Of a DNA stretch of 46,730 nucleotides, positions 28,191 through 37,612 are shown piece after piece; positions within the stretch are counted from its first letter, which is position 1; every line of letters starts with the position of its first letter. The stretch is from positions 1 to 46,730 of the forward strand of contig DYET01000106.1 of the NCBI GenBank assembly GCA_020725625.1, read 5' to 3'. The notes under the pieces are model-generated. The model was given only the letters and a program-made list of their open reading frames with translations, did no database searches and was not told the origin of the DNA. The DNA is from Desulfovirgula sp. Lineage in GTDB: Bacteria; Bacillota; Desulfotomaculia; Desulfotomaculales; Desulfocucumaceae. Made by a program: the position numbers and the translations under genes.

Positions 28191-28863
28191 TTGGCATGTC
28201 CTCCCTCTCCAGTCTTCTGGGCCCGCCCCAGTGCCCCCTGGACCAGTCTTTTGGCGGGCGGTATTCTTCCAGCAGGTTCAGTTCCCCCCGGGCGGCAAGC
28301 CGGTCGTAAATAATCTGCCAGGCGCAGTGATTTTCGGTGTTTGCCTCGCACCGGCCATTCCGGGACCCGCCGCAGGGGCCGTTCAGCAAACCCTTGGCGC
28401 AGCGGGTGATGGGGCATACCCCCGCGGTCTGGTCCAGCAGGCAGTCCCCGCAGCCCAGGCAAACCTCCTCCCAGAGGCCCTGCCTTACCGGCAAGCCCGA
28501 CCCCAGGGTATCCAGGCCGGGCAGAATCAGCTTTCCGGGCCGGAAAAGGCTGTAGCGCTGGACTCCCACGCCGCAGGCCAGGGAAAGCACCACCTGGAAG
28601 TGGGGCAGATCTGCGTCCAGGGTCTCCAGGAATTCGGGTTCACACTGGCGCTCCACCACCCGGGCCCGCACCTCTACCGGCCTTCCCTCCGCCTGCCTGT
28701 GCAGCCTTAAAACGGCTGCGGTCTCCTCGGCTTCCTTTAGCCCGCCTGACATGCACACCGTCACGCAGGACCCGCAGCCGGCGATGAGAATCCGGTCGTA
28801 TGGATCAAGCATTTCAAAGATCCGCTTAAGCGGTTTCCTCTGGCCGATGATCATCGGCTTCAC
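28183..28863 (-). CDS. metV: MetV-like methylenetetrahydrofolate reductase C-terminal domain protein
   Basis: MIIGQRKPLKRIFEMLDPYDRILIAGCGSCVTVCMSGG...C-terminal CLGCGDC..CPITRCAKGLLNGPCGG. Confidence 0.87.
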   Translation of the reverse strand: MKPMIIGQRKPLKRIFEMLDPYDRILIAGCGSCVTVCMSGGLKEAEETAAVLRLHRQAEGRPVEVRARVVERQCEPEFLETLDADLPHFQVVLSLACGVGVQRYSLFRPGKLILPGLDTLGSGLPVRQGLWEEVCLGCGDCLLDQTAGVCPITRCAKGLLNGPCGGSRNGRCEANTENHCAWQIIYDRLAARGELNLLEEYRPPKDWSRGHWGGPRRLEREDMPIV

Positions 28864-30520
28864 CTACCCTATTGTTCACTTCCAGGCCGTTTAAAAAGTT
28901 CCGGGTCACACCCGCCAGGTCAAGGGCCTCAAGGCCGGTCAGGCTGATATGGGCGATTACCTTATGGCTTAGCCCGGCTTCCTCCAGGATCCTCCCGGCC
29001 CGCCTGACCCTGTGGGGAGCCCAGGGATGATGGTGCCGGTACTTGCATTCCGGATTTTCCTCACTCCTGCAGCCGGCCAGCAGGATCCCGTCCACCCCCA
29101 GCTCCAGGATGCGGATCATCTGCACGGTCTCCACCCGGCCCGGGCAGGGCACCCTGACCAGCGCGGCGCTGTGAGCCAGGCCGCCGGGCAAAAATTTATC
29201 GTCGCAACGGTACGGGCCGGAAGCGCAGGTGATCACCAACACCCGCCGCTGCCCGGGGCTTAACTTTTTAACCGCCGGTTCCACCTGCCGGGACACCCAG
29301 TCGTACTGGGGGTCAGCCTGAAACCGCACCACGCGGGCCGGGCACAGCCCGGCGCACATGCCGCACTCGTCGCACCACTCATTCCCGAACTCCAGCCTGC
29401 CCTTTTCATTGATGAAGGGCAGGCGGTACGGGCAGTTGCGCAGGCAGGCCAGGCAGCGGGCGCACTCCCTCTCCATGCACCGGATGGGGTCGTCGGGGTG
29501 GCGGCGCTTGTACAGGCAACTGTTGCAGCAGACGCAGGTCCTGACCAGATCCGGGCGGCCGGCCTGGACTTTTTTCACCCACTTGTCGTCGGCCAGCAGC
29601 GGCCGGGCCATGGCCACCATGTCCACCCTGCCCTGCTCTATAACACTGGCGGCAAACTCCGGGTTGCCCAGCTTGCCCACGGCGATAACCGGCACGCCGA
29701 CGTGCCGCTTGATATCCTCGGCCAGGTACAGGTTGGGGCCGTCCTCGTACTCCACGGTTGGCTTGCCCCGGAGGTCGCTGTACCCCTTCAGGCCGCCGTC
29801 GTCGAAGCGCACCCCCACGGTGACGTCGATGCAGTCGACGCCCATTTTCTCCAGTTCCCCGGCGATAACCCGGCTTTGCTTGAGAGTGTTTCCGCCGATC
29901 ACAAACTCGTCGGCGCAAATACGGGCAAACAGCGTCACCTCCGGGCCCATCATCTCCCTGATGCCGTTGATTATTTCCCGATGGGCCTTCATCCGCCCGT
30001 ATACATCCCCGCCGTACTCGTCCAGTCTTTTGTTGGTGCGGCGGGAAAGGAGATCGGCCATGGTGTACGTATGGGCAAAGTGCAGCTCCACCACGTCGAA
30101 GCCTGCTTCGTAAGCCCGCCGTGCCCCCTCGATGAACTCCCGGATCATTTCCAGGATTACCCTTTTAGGCAGGTCTTCCGGCTTCAGCCCCACGCCGTGG
30201 ATGGAATGGGCAATCTGCAGCCCGGCGGCGGCGCCAGCCTCCTTGATTACCCGGGCCAGCCTGGCCAGGCCGGGAACGTGCAGGTCCGTGGAAATCTGGA
30301 GGCGGTTGCCGCCGTGGATGTAATAGCCGCTCACGCCGGTATGTTCCACCATGACCAGCCCCACCCCGGCAGCCGCCCTCTTCTGGTAATGCCTTAAGGT
30401 CCAGTCGGTGACGAACCCCCCCGGGGCGGCCGAGTTGGAAAAGGCCGGAGACATCATAATGCGGTTTTTCAGAACCAGCTTGTTAATCTTAATCGGCGTA
30501 AACAGCCCCACTTTTTCCAA
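28826..30520 (-). CDS. OYE-family FMN oxidoreductase fused to 4Fe-4S domain and MvhD-like domain
   Basis: OYE barrel (LFTPIKINKLVLKNRIMMSPAFSNSA...MADLLSRRTNKRLDEYGGDVYGRMK), then CARCLACLRNCP and CDECGMCAGLCP, then MvhD-like CASGPYRCDD...VPCPGRVETVQMIRILELGVDGILLAGC. Confidence 0.85.
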   Translation of the reverse strand: MEKVGLFTPIKINKLVLKNRIMMSPAFSNSAAPGGFVTDWTLRHYQKRAAAGVGLVMVEHTGVSGYYIHGGNRLQISTDLHVPGLARLARVIKEAGAAAGLQIAHSIHGVGLKPEDLPKRVILEMIREFIEGARRAYEAGFDVVELHFAHTYTMADLLSRRTNKRLDEYGGDVYGRMKAHREIINGIREMMGPEVTLFARICADEFVIGGNTLKQSRVIAGELEKMGVDCIDVTVGVRFDDGGLKGYSDLRGKPTVEYEDGPNLYLAEDIKRHVGVPVIAVGKLGNPEFAASVIEQGRVDMVAMARPLLADDKWVKKVQAGRPDLVRTCVCCNSCLYKRRHPDDPIRCMERECARCLACLRNCPYRLPFINEKGRLEFGNEWCDECGMCAGLCPARVVRFQADPQYDWVSRQVEPAVKKLSPGQRRVLVITCASGPYRCDDKFLPGGLAHSAALVRVPCPGRVETVQMIRILELGVDGILLAGCRSEENPECKYRHHHPWAPHRVRRAGRILEEAGLSHKVIAHISLTGLEALDLAGVTRNFLNGLEVNNRVGEADDHRPEETA

Positions 30521-30611
30521 TAACCTGTCACCCCTTCGGTTTACTGTCCCGGGTGGGACCGGGGGGCCCCGGGGGCAATGCGTTTAAAGCTGCATTACCG
30601 TCCCGGGCCCG

Positions 30612-31862
30612 TCAAATCAGGCCCCGCTTCTTGGCCCTCAGGATGGCCAAAATCCTTTCCTGCTCGTTGTACACCGTCATGACCCCCTCGTCCACGCCCA
30701 TTCCGGGCTTGCCGGCCATGGCGAAGGGCTGGGTGGCGACGGCCAGGTTGACGCATACCCGGGCCGACTTGTCGGTTTCGTTGCAGGTACCGCCCTGATA
30801 GGCCAGCACCCCGTTCCGCTTGCAGTAGAGCACCGCCTCCACGATGTTGGTGATACCGCCCAGGTCGATGGTCTTCACCTGGACCATGTCGGCCCCCTTG
30901 GCGTCGACCCAAACCCTGATCTCCTCCAGGGTGTTGGCGTACTCGTCGATGATCAGCTTCAGCCCTGACCCTGCTTCGTCAAGCCGGCGGCGCAGGTACT
31001 TCATCCCCTCCAGTTGGGCCTCACCGGTCTTCAGGTCAATGGGCATTTCAATAAAAACCTCGAAGGGAGAGCATACTTTCTCAACCTTGATCAGGTAGTC
31101 CACCACCCTGTCCAGGTCGTTGTTGAAGGCCTTGCCGATGCAGCCGTACACATCATACCGGAGGGTGGGCCGGTAATCCGGGGACCCGATGTCCAGGATG
31201 CGGTTTTTCACCCAAGCCGCGTACTCCAGGAAAATCTCGCCGTTTTTACCCAGCTTTTCCTCCACGTTGTTGATCAGGCCGTGGGGCATCATCCCCACCT
31301 GCTTGAGAATCATCTTGTCGACGTTGGTGTACCGATCGTCGCCGGACTGGGCGTTGATTTTCACCGGCTGCGGAACCAACTCAAGGCCGTACTCATCGGC
31401 CACCACCTCGGCCATGGTCAGCCGCCGCTCCCGGGCCACCGCCTCCAGGATAGCCTGGGTGACACCGTAGCGGATGGAGGCCGGCAGGTGCTCCCCGTTC
31501 ACCTCCAGGCGGTCAAACTCGCCGGCGTCCTTACGGAAACTGGTCAGGTCCCTCCCTTCCAGCCAAGGCACCACATCCCTTTCAATAATTTTGATCAGGT
31601 CCCCGGCCCTGACGGGGACCTCCCGGCCGCCGCTGGCTGCATACTGGGCGACCGCGCAGTCGCCGTAAACAACCTCGCCGCTCTCCATGACCAGGATTAC
31701 CGAAACGGCCTCGCCGGTCTGCCTGATTGTGCTGAATCCGGGAGTCAGTGGCCGGCCCCGGTAGATGAAACCGTCCTGCCTGGCGCCTTCCCTGATGGCT
31801 TCCTTGTCGTCCATGTAAAAGCCGGTCAGGCCGGCGGCGCACAGTACTCTCCTGACCTTCAT
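30612..31862 (-). CDS. mal: Methylaspartate ammonia-lyase
   Basis: KVRRVLCAAGLTGFYMDDKEAIREGARQDGF...INAQSGDDRYTNVDKMILK...HGLINNVEEKLG...YQGGTCNETDKSA...KPGMGVDEG, near full-length match to the remembered Clostridium MAL. Start at internal Met. Confidence 0.92.
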   Translation of the reverse strand: MKVRRVLCAAGLTGFYMDDKEAIREGARQDGFIYRGRPLTPGFSTIRQTGEAVSVILVMESGEVVYGDCAVAQYAASGGREVPVRAGDLIKIIERDVVPWLEGRDLTSFRKDAGEFDRLEVNGEHLPASIRYGVTQAILEAVARERRLTMAEVVADEYGLELVPQPVKINAQSGDDRYTNVDKMILKQVGMMPHGLINNVEEKLGKNGEIFLEYAAWVKNRILDIGSPDYRPTLRYDVYGCIGKAFNNDLDRVVDYLIKVEKVCSPFEVFIEMPIDLKTGEAQLEGMKYLRRRLDEAGSGLKLIIDEYANTLEEIRVWVDAKGADMVQVKTIDLGGITNIVEAVLYCKRNGVLAYQGGTCNETDKSARVCVNLAVATQPFAMAGKPGMGVDEGVMTVYNEQERILAILRAKKRGLI

Positions 31863-31934
31863 TTTTCTCCGATGCACCTCTGACTTTCTCTGTAAATTTG
31901 ACAAATGGTTTGAAATACCTTTGAGTAATTCTTG

Positions 31935-33281
31935 TTACGACACCCGCCGGCCGTCCCGGGCCACCAGCCGGCCTCCGATGAAGATGGCTTCCACCTTTGA
32001 GATTTCCGGGTAGGCGGTGATGATCACATCGGCGGTATAGCCTTTCTGCAGCAGGCCGAGGTTGGGTGCGATGCCGGGAATGGCCCCGGCTACATTTTTG
32101 GTCCCCAGGGCGACGGCTTCTGCCAGGCCGATGAGCTTCCGCTCCACCCCATGCTGCATGGCCTCCAGCATGGAATCGAAGCTGCCGGCGGCGAAATCGG
32201 TGGAAATGACATCGGCCAGGCCCTCCTTGAAGAAGGCGAACAGGTTGTCGGGAACGGTCACCAGCCGCTTGGCTCCGAAGGGGTCGTGCACGGCGGCATC
32301 GATAATCACCCCGGGGTACTGGCGCAGCTTTTTAGTGTTCTCCACCGCCTCCTCAGTGGTGAACAGGTAGTTGGAGTGAGCGGCGATGAGGCGCTGCACC
32401 CCCATTTGGGCCACCTCGTGGACCGTTTTCATGGAGGTGGGGGCGTTGTGGATGAGAAGGGGGACGTTGAGCTTTCTGGCCAGCTCCGCAGCCTCCCGGT
32501 ACGCTTCCAGGGCCACCTTCACCGAGGCCATGGTGGTCTGCAGGACGATTTCCCGGGTCTGCTCCGGGGTGAGAAAGCCGTCCAGACCGTGTTCTTTAAG
32601 GGCTTGGGCCACCCGGTCCCGGTCATAGTACGACTCTTCCATGTACCGGCCCAGCACCGATAGCTTCATGGCCCGGGCCTGCAAGTAGTCGATGTCGCGG
32701 CCGGTAGCCTTTTTCACCGCCCGGGGAATGTACAGGTAGTCCTGGCCACCCCCTCCCAGGGTGTGCCCGCCGCCCACCTCGCCGATACAGATGGCACCCT
32801 CCTCCAGCATTTTTTCCACTGTCATGGCTTGATGCTTTTCTTCCAGCCCGGCCCCGTCGCAGCGGAATGCCGCCTCAAAATTGACCGGGGTGTGGGTGGT
32901 GGCAGTTTTGATCCGTATGGGGTGAGCCTTTTGGGTCTCCCTGACCTCGTCCATGGTTGCGAAGCCGTCAACGTTCATCACCGTGGTGTGGCCCTGAAGC
33001 AGGTTCCTGTCCAGCAGTTCCATCACCCGCTGCCGCTCGTAGGGCTTCGCCCCGCTGGCAAACACCGGCCCGAAAACCACCCCGTGCTGGTGGTGGTTGA
33101 TCATGCCGGGCAAAATGGCCTTTCCGGCACAGTCAAAAACCTCGGCGGCGTAATTTTCCACCGACGGGTCAAGGCAGTCGGTCACCTCGGCAATCCGGTC
33201 GCCCTTGATGATCACCGAGGCCTTCTCCATTATCGTCTTCCCGTCCCCGGTTACGACGGTGCCGTTTTTCAGAAGCAGCAT
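31935..33281 (-). CDS. Amidohydrolase family protein (enamidase-like candidate)
   Basis: HxH metal motif GMINHHQHG; GEVGGGHTLGGGG; VISTDFAAGSFDSMLEAM; C-terminal KGYTADVIIT. Confidence 0.82.
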   Translation of the reverse strand: MLLLKNGTVVTGDGKTIMEKASVIIKGDRIAEVTDCLDPSVENYAAEVFDCAGKAILPGMINHHQHGVVFGPVFASGAKPYERQRVMELLDRNLLQGHTTVMNVDGFATMDEVRETQKAHPIRIKTATTHTPVNFEAAFRCDGAGLEEKHQAMTVEKMLEEGAICIGEVGGGHTLGGGGQDYLYIPRAVKKATGRDIDYLQARAMKLSVLGRYMEESYYDRDRVAQALKEHGLDGFLTPEQTREIVLQTTMASVKVALEAYREAAELARKLNVPLLIHNAPTSMKTVHEVAQMGVQRLIAAHSNYLFTTEEAVENTKKLRQYPGVIIDAAVHDPFGAKRLVTVPDNLFAFFKEGLADVISTDFAAGSFDSMLEAMQHGVERKLIGLAEAVALGTKNVAGAIPGIAPNLGLLQKGYTADVIITAYPEISKVEAIFIGGRLVARDGRRVS

Positions 33282-33314
33282 CTGTTATGAGCCTCCTTAG
33301 AAAATACCATGATT

Positions 33315-34112
33315 TTATCTTTCCGGACTGTTAATTCTCCACAGCTTCCGCTCCGCCGGCCCGTCATACTGGTGGTCGGCGGGGCTGATTATGCGCATGG
33401 GCTTCTGGGTGGTCATCTCCTCGTAAACGTGGGCGGTCAGGCCGGGTATCCTGGCAATAATGAACACGGCGTTGGCCAGTTCCACGGGAAAATCCATCTC
33501 GCACAGCAGTGCGGCGATGGCGCCGTCCACATTGATGGGCAGTTCCTTTCCGGTTTCCCGGGCAAAGGCCTCCTGAATGGCCTGGGCCATCTCCACGAAT
33601 TCACCCGCCACCCCTGCCTCCCGGGCTATGCTGAACAGCTTGGCGGTGCGGGGGTCGTTGGTGTGCACCCGGTGTCCGTATCCCGGCAGTTTCAGCCCCT
33701 TCTGGCGCCGGAATTTGACCAATGAGGCGGCCGCCTCGCCGGCAGTTAGCCCCCCGTCCCGCTTTTGTTCCACGGCCTCCTTCAGCACCTGCATGCAGTT
33801 CTCTATGGCCCCGCCATGATGCCTGTTGATGGAAAGCACCCCGGCAGCCAGGGAAGCGTTGAGGGAAGCCCCGGTGGAAGCCACCGTCCGGGCCGCCAGG
33901 GTTGAGGGCGGGGTGGCTCCATGATCGATGGAGGAAACAAGGATGGCGTTCAGCACCTGCGCCACCGCCGGCGGCGGCAGTTCGCCTTTGAGAATCAAAT
34001 AAACCACCTCGGCGAAAGACAGCCTGCCCATCAGCTCATCCAGCCGATAGCCGCGGATCAGCAGCTTGTTGGGCTCCACCTTGGTGATGGCGGTTTTCCA
34101 TTTTTCCGACAT
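33315..34112 (-). CDS. Citrate synthase superfamily, citryl-CoA lyase-like short form
   Basis: 265 aa; KTAITKVEPNKLLIRGYRLDELMGRLSFAEVVYLILKGELP...PGYGHRVHTNDPRT...NVDGAIAALL. Confidence 0.85.
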   Translation of the reverse strand: MSEKWKTAITKVEPNKLLIRGYRLDELMGRLSFAEVVYLILKGELPPPAVAQVLNAILVSSIDHGATPPSTLAARTVASTGASLNASLAAGVLSINRHHGGAIENCMQVLKEAVEQKRDGGLTAGEAAASLVKFRRQKGLKLPGYGHRVHTNDPRTAKLFSIAREAGVAGEFVEMAQAIQEAFARETGKELPINVDGAIAALLCEMDFPVELANAVFIIARIPGLTAHVYEEMTTQKPMRIISPADHQYDGPAERKLWRINSPER

Positions 34113-34158
34113 GACTTACACCTTCTCCTTAAAAATCAATTCCGTTAACGGCGTTATT

Positions 34159-35076
34159 TCATCCGGCCTTCCCCGCTTCCAGGTCCTCCATGACCGCCCC
34201 GGCGGCGGCCGGAATATCGCTGAACGCTTCAACCACCAGGGCTCCGGCGTCCCTCAGCGCCCGCACCTTGCCTTCATACGTGCCGAAGCCGCCCTCGATT
34301 ATTGCCCCGGCATGGGAAAAGCGGGTGCCGGACCTGGCGGCCCTGCCGCCGATGTAGGCTACCAGAGGCTTGGTGAACCCGCCGTTCCTAATCAGCCCGG
34401 CCACCTCTTCCTCCTGGTTGGTTCCGATTTCACCGAACAGCACCACCATCGCGGTCTCCTTATCGGCTTCAAATTCCCTCAGCACGTCGGCTTCCCGCAT
34501 GCCGATGATGGCGTCGCCGCCGACGTGAACGATGGTGCTCAGGCCAAGGCCGGCCTTGCACAGGTAGTATGAAATGGCCGAGGTCATGCCACCGCTCCTG
34601 GATATTACCCCCACATTGCCCGGCCGAAACCACTCCCTGGCCGCCTGGGCCCGCCCCCCAATCATGCCCAGAACAGCCTGGCCCGGGCTGATCAAACCCA
34701 GGGTATTGGGGCCGATAAAACGCGCCTTCTTCTCCCTGGCAAAGGCAGCAATTTCCATGACGTCATAAATGGGCACCCGGTCCGGCACCAGTACCGCCAG
34801 CTTTACCCCGGCGTCGAAGGCTTCCAGGGCGGCGTTCTTAACCAGCGGGGCGGGTACGAAAATTACGCTGACATCAATGTGGCCCCGATCTTCCCGGGCC
34901 TGAACCACTGAATCGTAGACCGGGATTCCGTGCACCTCGTCTCCCCGCCGGCCGGGGGTAACCCCGGCCACCACGTTGGTGCCGTAGTCCTTCATCAGCT
35001 TGGCCCGGGCCGACCCCTCCCGGCCGGTTATGCCCTGAATCAGAACCCGCTTGCTTGCATCTATCAAAATGGCCAT
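34159..35076 (-). CDS. Succinyl-CoA ligase alpha-like subunit (CoA-binding, phosphohistidine SHAGAII)
   Basis: RVLIQGITGREGSARAKLMKDYGTNVVAGVTPGRRG; GVISRSGG; FSHAGAIIEGG. Confidence 0.88.
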   Translation of the reverse strand: MAILIDASKRVLIQGITGREGSARAKLMKDYGTNVVAGVTPGRRGDEVHGIPVYDSVVQAREDRGHIDVSVIFVPAPLVKNAALEAFDAGVKLAVLVPDRVPIYDVMEIAAFAREKKARFIGPNTLGLISPGQAVLGMIGGRAQAAREWFRPGNVGVISRSGGMTSAISYYLCKAGLGLSTIVHVGGDAIIGMREADVLREFEADKETAMVVLFGEIGTNQEEEVAGLIRNGGFTKPLVAYIGGRAARSGTRFSHAGAIIEGGFGTYEGKVRALRDAGALVVEAFSDIPAAAGAVMEDLEAGKAG

Positions 35077-35093
35077 TTGAAGCCACCCCCGTC

Positions 35094-35360
35094 TTAGTCA
35101 ACTTGCGGCAGGGGAAGGGAAAAAGTCAGGCCCCCCTTGCCCCGGTAATGACACTCCAGTTCGCAGGCCAGGCACTCGATGCACTTCCCCCTGGCCACCT
35201 CCCCGGGTTCCATGGCCAGACTGGGCCGCCCGTCTTCTTCCTTGAGGACTTTTGGGGCACAGGCCGCAATGCAAGGTTTCTCCCGGCAATCCCGGCATTT
35301 TCCGGTATCCACGGTTACCTCACCGGTAAGGGTTTTAAACTTATACAACACGAATCTCAC
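35094..35360 (-). CDS. Small ferredoxin-type 4Fe-4S protein
   Basis: CRDCREKPCIAAC and CIECLACELECHYRGKGG; lies between the two CoA-ligase subunit genes. Confidence 0.82.
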   Translation of the reverse strand: MRFVLYKFKTLTGEVTVDTGKCRDCREKPCIAACAPKVLKEEDGRPSLAMEPGEVARGKCIECLACELECHYRGKGGLTFSLPLPQVD

Positions 35361-36597
35361 CAGCCCTTCCCGCCTTCTTTTTTTGCTCCTCGACCAGTGT
35401 TCTCAGCCGCTCCACGCAGTAATCCACACTGGTGTCCCGGCCATAGGCCTCTACCGGGGCAGGCAAGTCCCTGGTATACCTGGTAAGGATGTCTATGGCC
35501 AGTTCCTCCCCGTTACCGCCCACCCTGATGACCGCCGGGATGGAAAGGTTAACCTCGCGGAAAGCCTTCACCAGGCCCCGGGCAGTGTGATACTGCTCCT
35601 GGCTTGCCACTCCGGACCCCGAATAGAAATACCCTTCCAGGTTTGCCTGGGAAAGTATGATTTTGGCCGCCCGGTAAATCTTTGAGGCCGGCGGGTTGCC
35701 GCTGGTATCGACAAAATTGGGAATTTTGAATCCGCCGCGCTGGAGTGCGTCCATGGCCATCATCGACCCGCCCCCCCCGGCACCGTGAAACCCTATGTAC
35801 CCGCCGCCGCTGGTATCCATCTCCAACTGCATGAAATAGAATGTTCCGCGGTAGTCGCCGGCCTCAACCAGATAGGCGATCCGCTCAAGCTTTGTTGGGG
35901 GATGGTCGAATTCCCTGGCCACCTCGATACCGATCTCGGGATGGCGAAAAACGGCGTTGTCGTCAACGGTAATCCGGCCGTCCAGGGCGTAGAACCTTCC
36001 GTCCCTAGACAGGGCAACGGGGTTTATTTCGGCTGACCTGGCCTCATACTTCCGGGCCGTCCGGTAAAGTCTGACGAGCAAATCCGCCAGTCCGGGCAGT
36101 TCTCGGCTGGGAACGCCGAGGCGGATCAGCAGGTTTCTGGCCGTGAACTCCTGCAGACCAACCCTCACGTCGATGGGGTAAGAAATCATCTTGCCCGGAT
36201 GGCCCTTGGCCAGTTCCTCGATGCCGCTGCCCCCCATGGAACTAAATACCAGCATCGGCGCCCGGCTGGCGTCATTGACGATGATGCTGGCGAAATACTC
36301 CTTGACCACCTCTTTCCTTTCCTCGACCAGCACCTTCTCCACCCTGACCCCGTTGAAGGTCAGGCCGAACATTGTTTCGGCCGCCAGTTCGGCCTCGGCC
36401 GGAGTGTCGGCAAACTTTATTGCTCCCTTGTCGGCCCGCCCGGTTACCAGGGCCTGGGCCTTGACCACAACCGGGCAGCCCAGCCTCTCGGCCGCCTGCC
36501 TCGCCTGGCAGGCGTTGACTACCACCTCTCCCAGGCAGACGGGTATTCCCTCGGCCCTGAACAATTCCTTGCTCTGGTGTTCAAAAAGCTTCGTCAT
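35341..36597 (-). CDS. Succinyl-CoA ligase beta-like subunit (ATP-grasp)
   Basis: MTKLFEHQSKELFRAEGIPVCLGEVV...VVKAQALVTGRADKGAIKFADTPAEAE; divergent C-terminal half. Confidence 0.87.
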   Translation of the reverse strand: MTKLFEHQSKELFRAEGIPVCLGEVVVNACQARQAAERLGCPVVVKAQALVTGRADKGAIKFADTPAEAELAAETMFGLTFNGVRVEKVLVEERKEVVKEYFASIIVNDASRAPMLVFSSMGGSGIEELAKGHPGKMISYPIDVRVGLQEFTARNLLIRLGVPSRELPGLADLLVRLYRTARKYEARSAEINPVALSRDGRFYALDGRITVDDNAVFRHPEIGIEVAREFDHPPTKLERIAYLVEAGDYRGTFYFMQLEMDTSGGGYIGFHGAGGGGSMMAMDALQRGGFKIPNFVDTSGNPPASKIYRAAKIILSQANLEGYFYSGSGVASQEQYHTARGLVKAFREVNLSIPAVIRVGGNGEELAIDILTRYTRDLPAPVEAYGRDTSVDYCVERLRTLVEEQKKKAGRAGEIRVV

Positions 36598-36754
36598 AAT
36601 GCCTACCTCCCCCTGAAAGCTGCTGGCCGCCGGCAGACCTCAACATGACTGATTTTTGCAACGAATTTATTAAAATCAAATAGTTGTGTGTAAATTTTAA
36701 ACACGCGATCCCTTGCCGGAGTCGGTCAGGCCTTTTTTGTTTGATTTTTAAACA

Positions 36755-37612
36755 TTACAGTTCAACCGTCGCCCTGCGCGGGTCGAAACAGCACCCCACC
36801 CGAAGGGAGACAATGCGCACCCCGCTGGCCCTCTGGGGGCCTACCCTGACAAAGGAGGCCAGGGCCGTGGTTTTCCCCCCGAGGCCCAGGGGGCCGATCC
36901 CGGTCCGGTTAATCTCGGCGGTGATGTGCCGCTCCAGGGGGCTCTGCAGGGTAAAATCGCCGTTCTTCATGGCCTCCAGGGCCAGGGAGGCGGCCTCCAG
37001 GTTTGTCCGCCCGATGCCGAAAGCCGGCACGCAGGGCAGGCAGCCCAGCCTGGCCGCCCCTTCCGCAGCCCAGCGGACCATCTCGGCCAGCACCGCCTCC
37101 AAGGAGTGCTCGTGGAACACGCGCATCGTGCGGCCTCGGATTTCCGGCCCGCCGCCCAGCATCAGCACGGTGATTTTCAACCGGTCCCCGGGCATCCTCT
37201 TAATCTGGAACGGGGCAGGAACCAGGGCTCCGGGGTCTTCCGCCAGCCCTGCCGACTGCGTAATGCGCTGGGTTTCGTCACCCAGCACGGCCATGGGGCG
37301 GCCCGGAAGCCGCCGCAGGCCCCTGGCGATACCCTCCCCGACCGCCTCCAAAAAGCCCGCCGGCAGTTCAGCCCGGTCGCCCACCTCCAGGAAAACGTGG
37401 GGAACCCCGGTGTCGTCGCACAGGGGGACTTGCCTGTCGGCGGCCACCCTGAAATTTTCAAAAATCGCCTCAAGCACCCATCGGGCGCTGTCGCTGTCTT
37501 CGTTCCGGATGGCCTCCTGATAGCGCTGCTGCTGGTCCGGGCGCCAGGTGGTGCTGGCCCTGATCAGGGCTTCCTGCACCGCCTCAACAATCTGATTGAA
37601 GCTTACAGCCAT
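36755..37612 (-). CDS. Class I fumarase/tartrate dehydratase-type hydratase, alpha (N-terminal) subunit
   Basis: VPLCDDTGVPHVFLEVG...GCLPCVPAFGIGRTNLEAASLALEAMKNG. Confidence 0.9.
   Translation of the reverse strand: MAVSFNQIVEAVQEALIRASTTWRPDQQQRYQEAIRNEDSDSARWVLEAIFENFRVAADRQVPLCDDTGVPHVFLEVGDRAELPAGFLEAVGEGIARGLRRLPGRPMAVLGDETQRITQSAGLAEDPGALVPAPFQIKRMPGDRLKITVLMLGGGPEIRGRTMRVFHEHSLEAVLAEMVRWAAEGAARLGCLPCVPAFGIGRTNLEAASLALEAMKNGDFTLQSPLERHITAEINRTGIGPLGLGGKTTALASFVRVGPQRASGVRIVSLRVGCCFDPRRATVEL

Noticed and set aside
26913-28313. 466-aa plus-strand ORF opposite metF and the Hnr-like gene
   Set aside because: Antisense to well-supported genes; no recognisable motifs.
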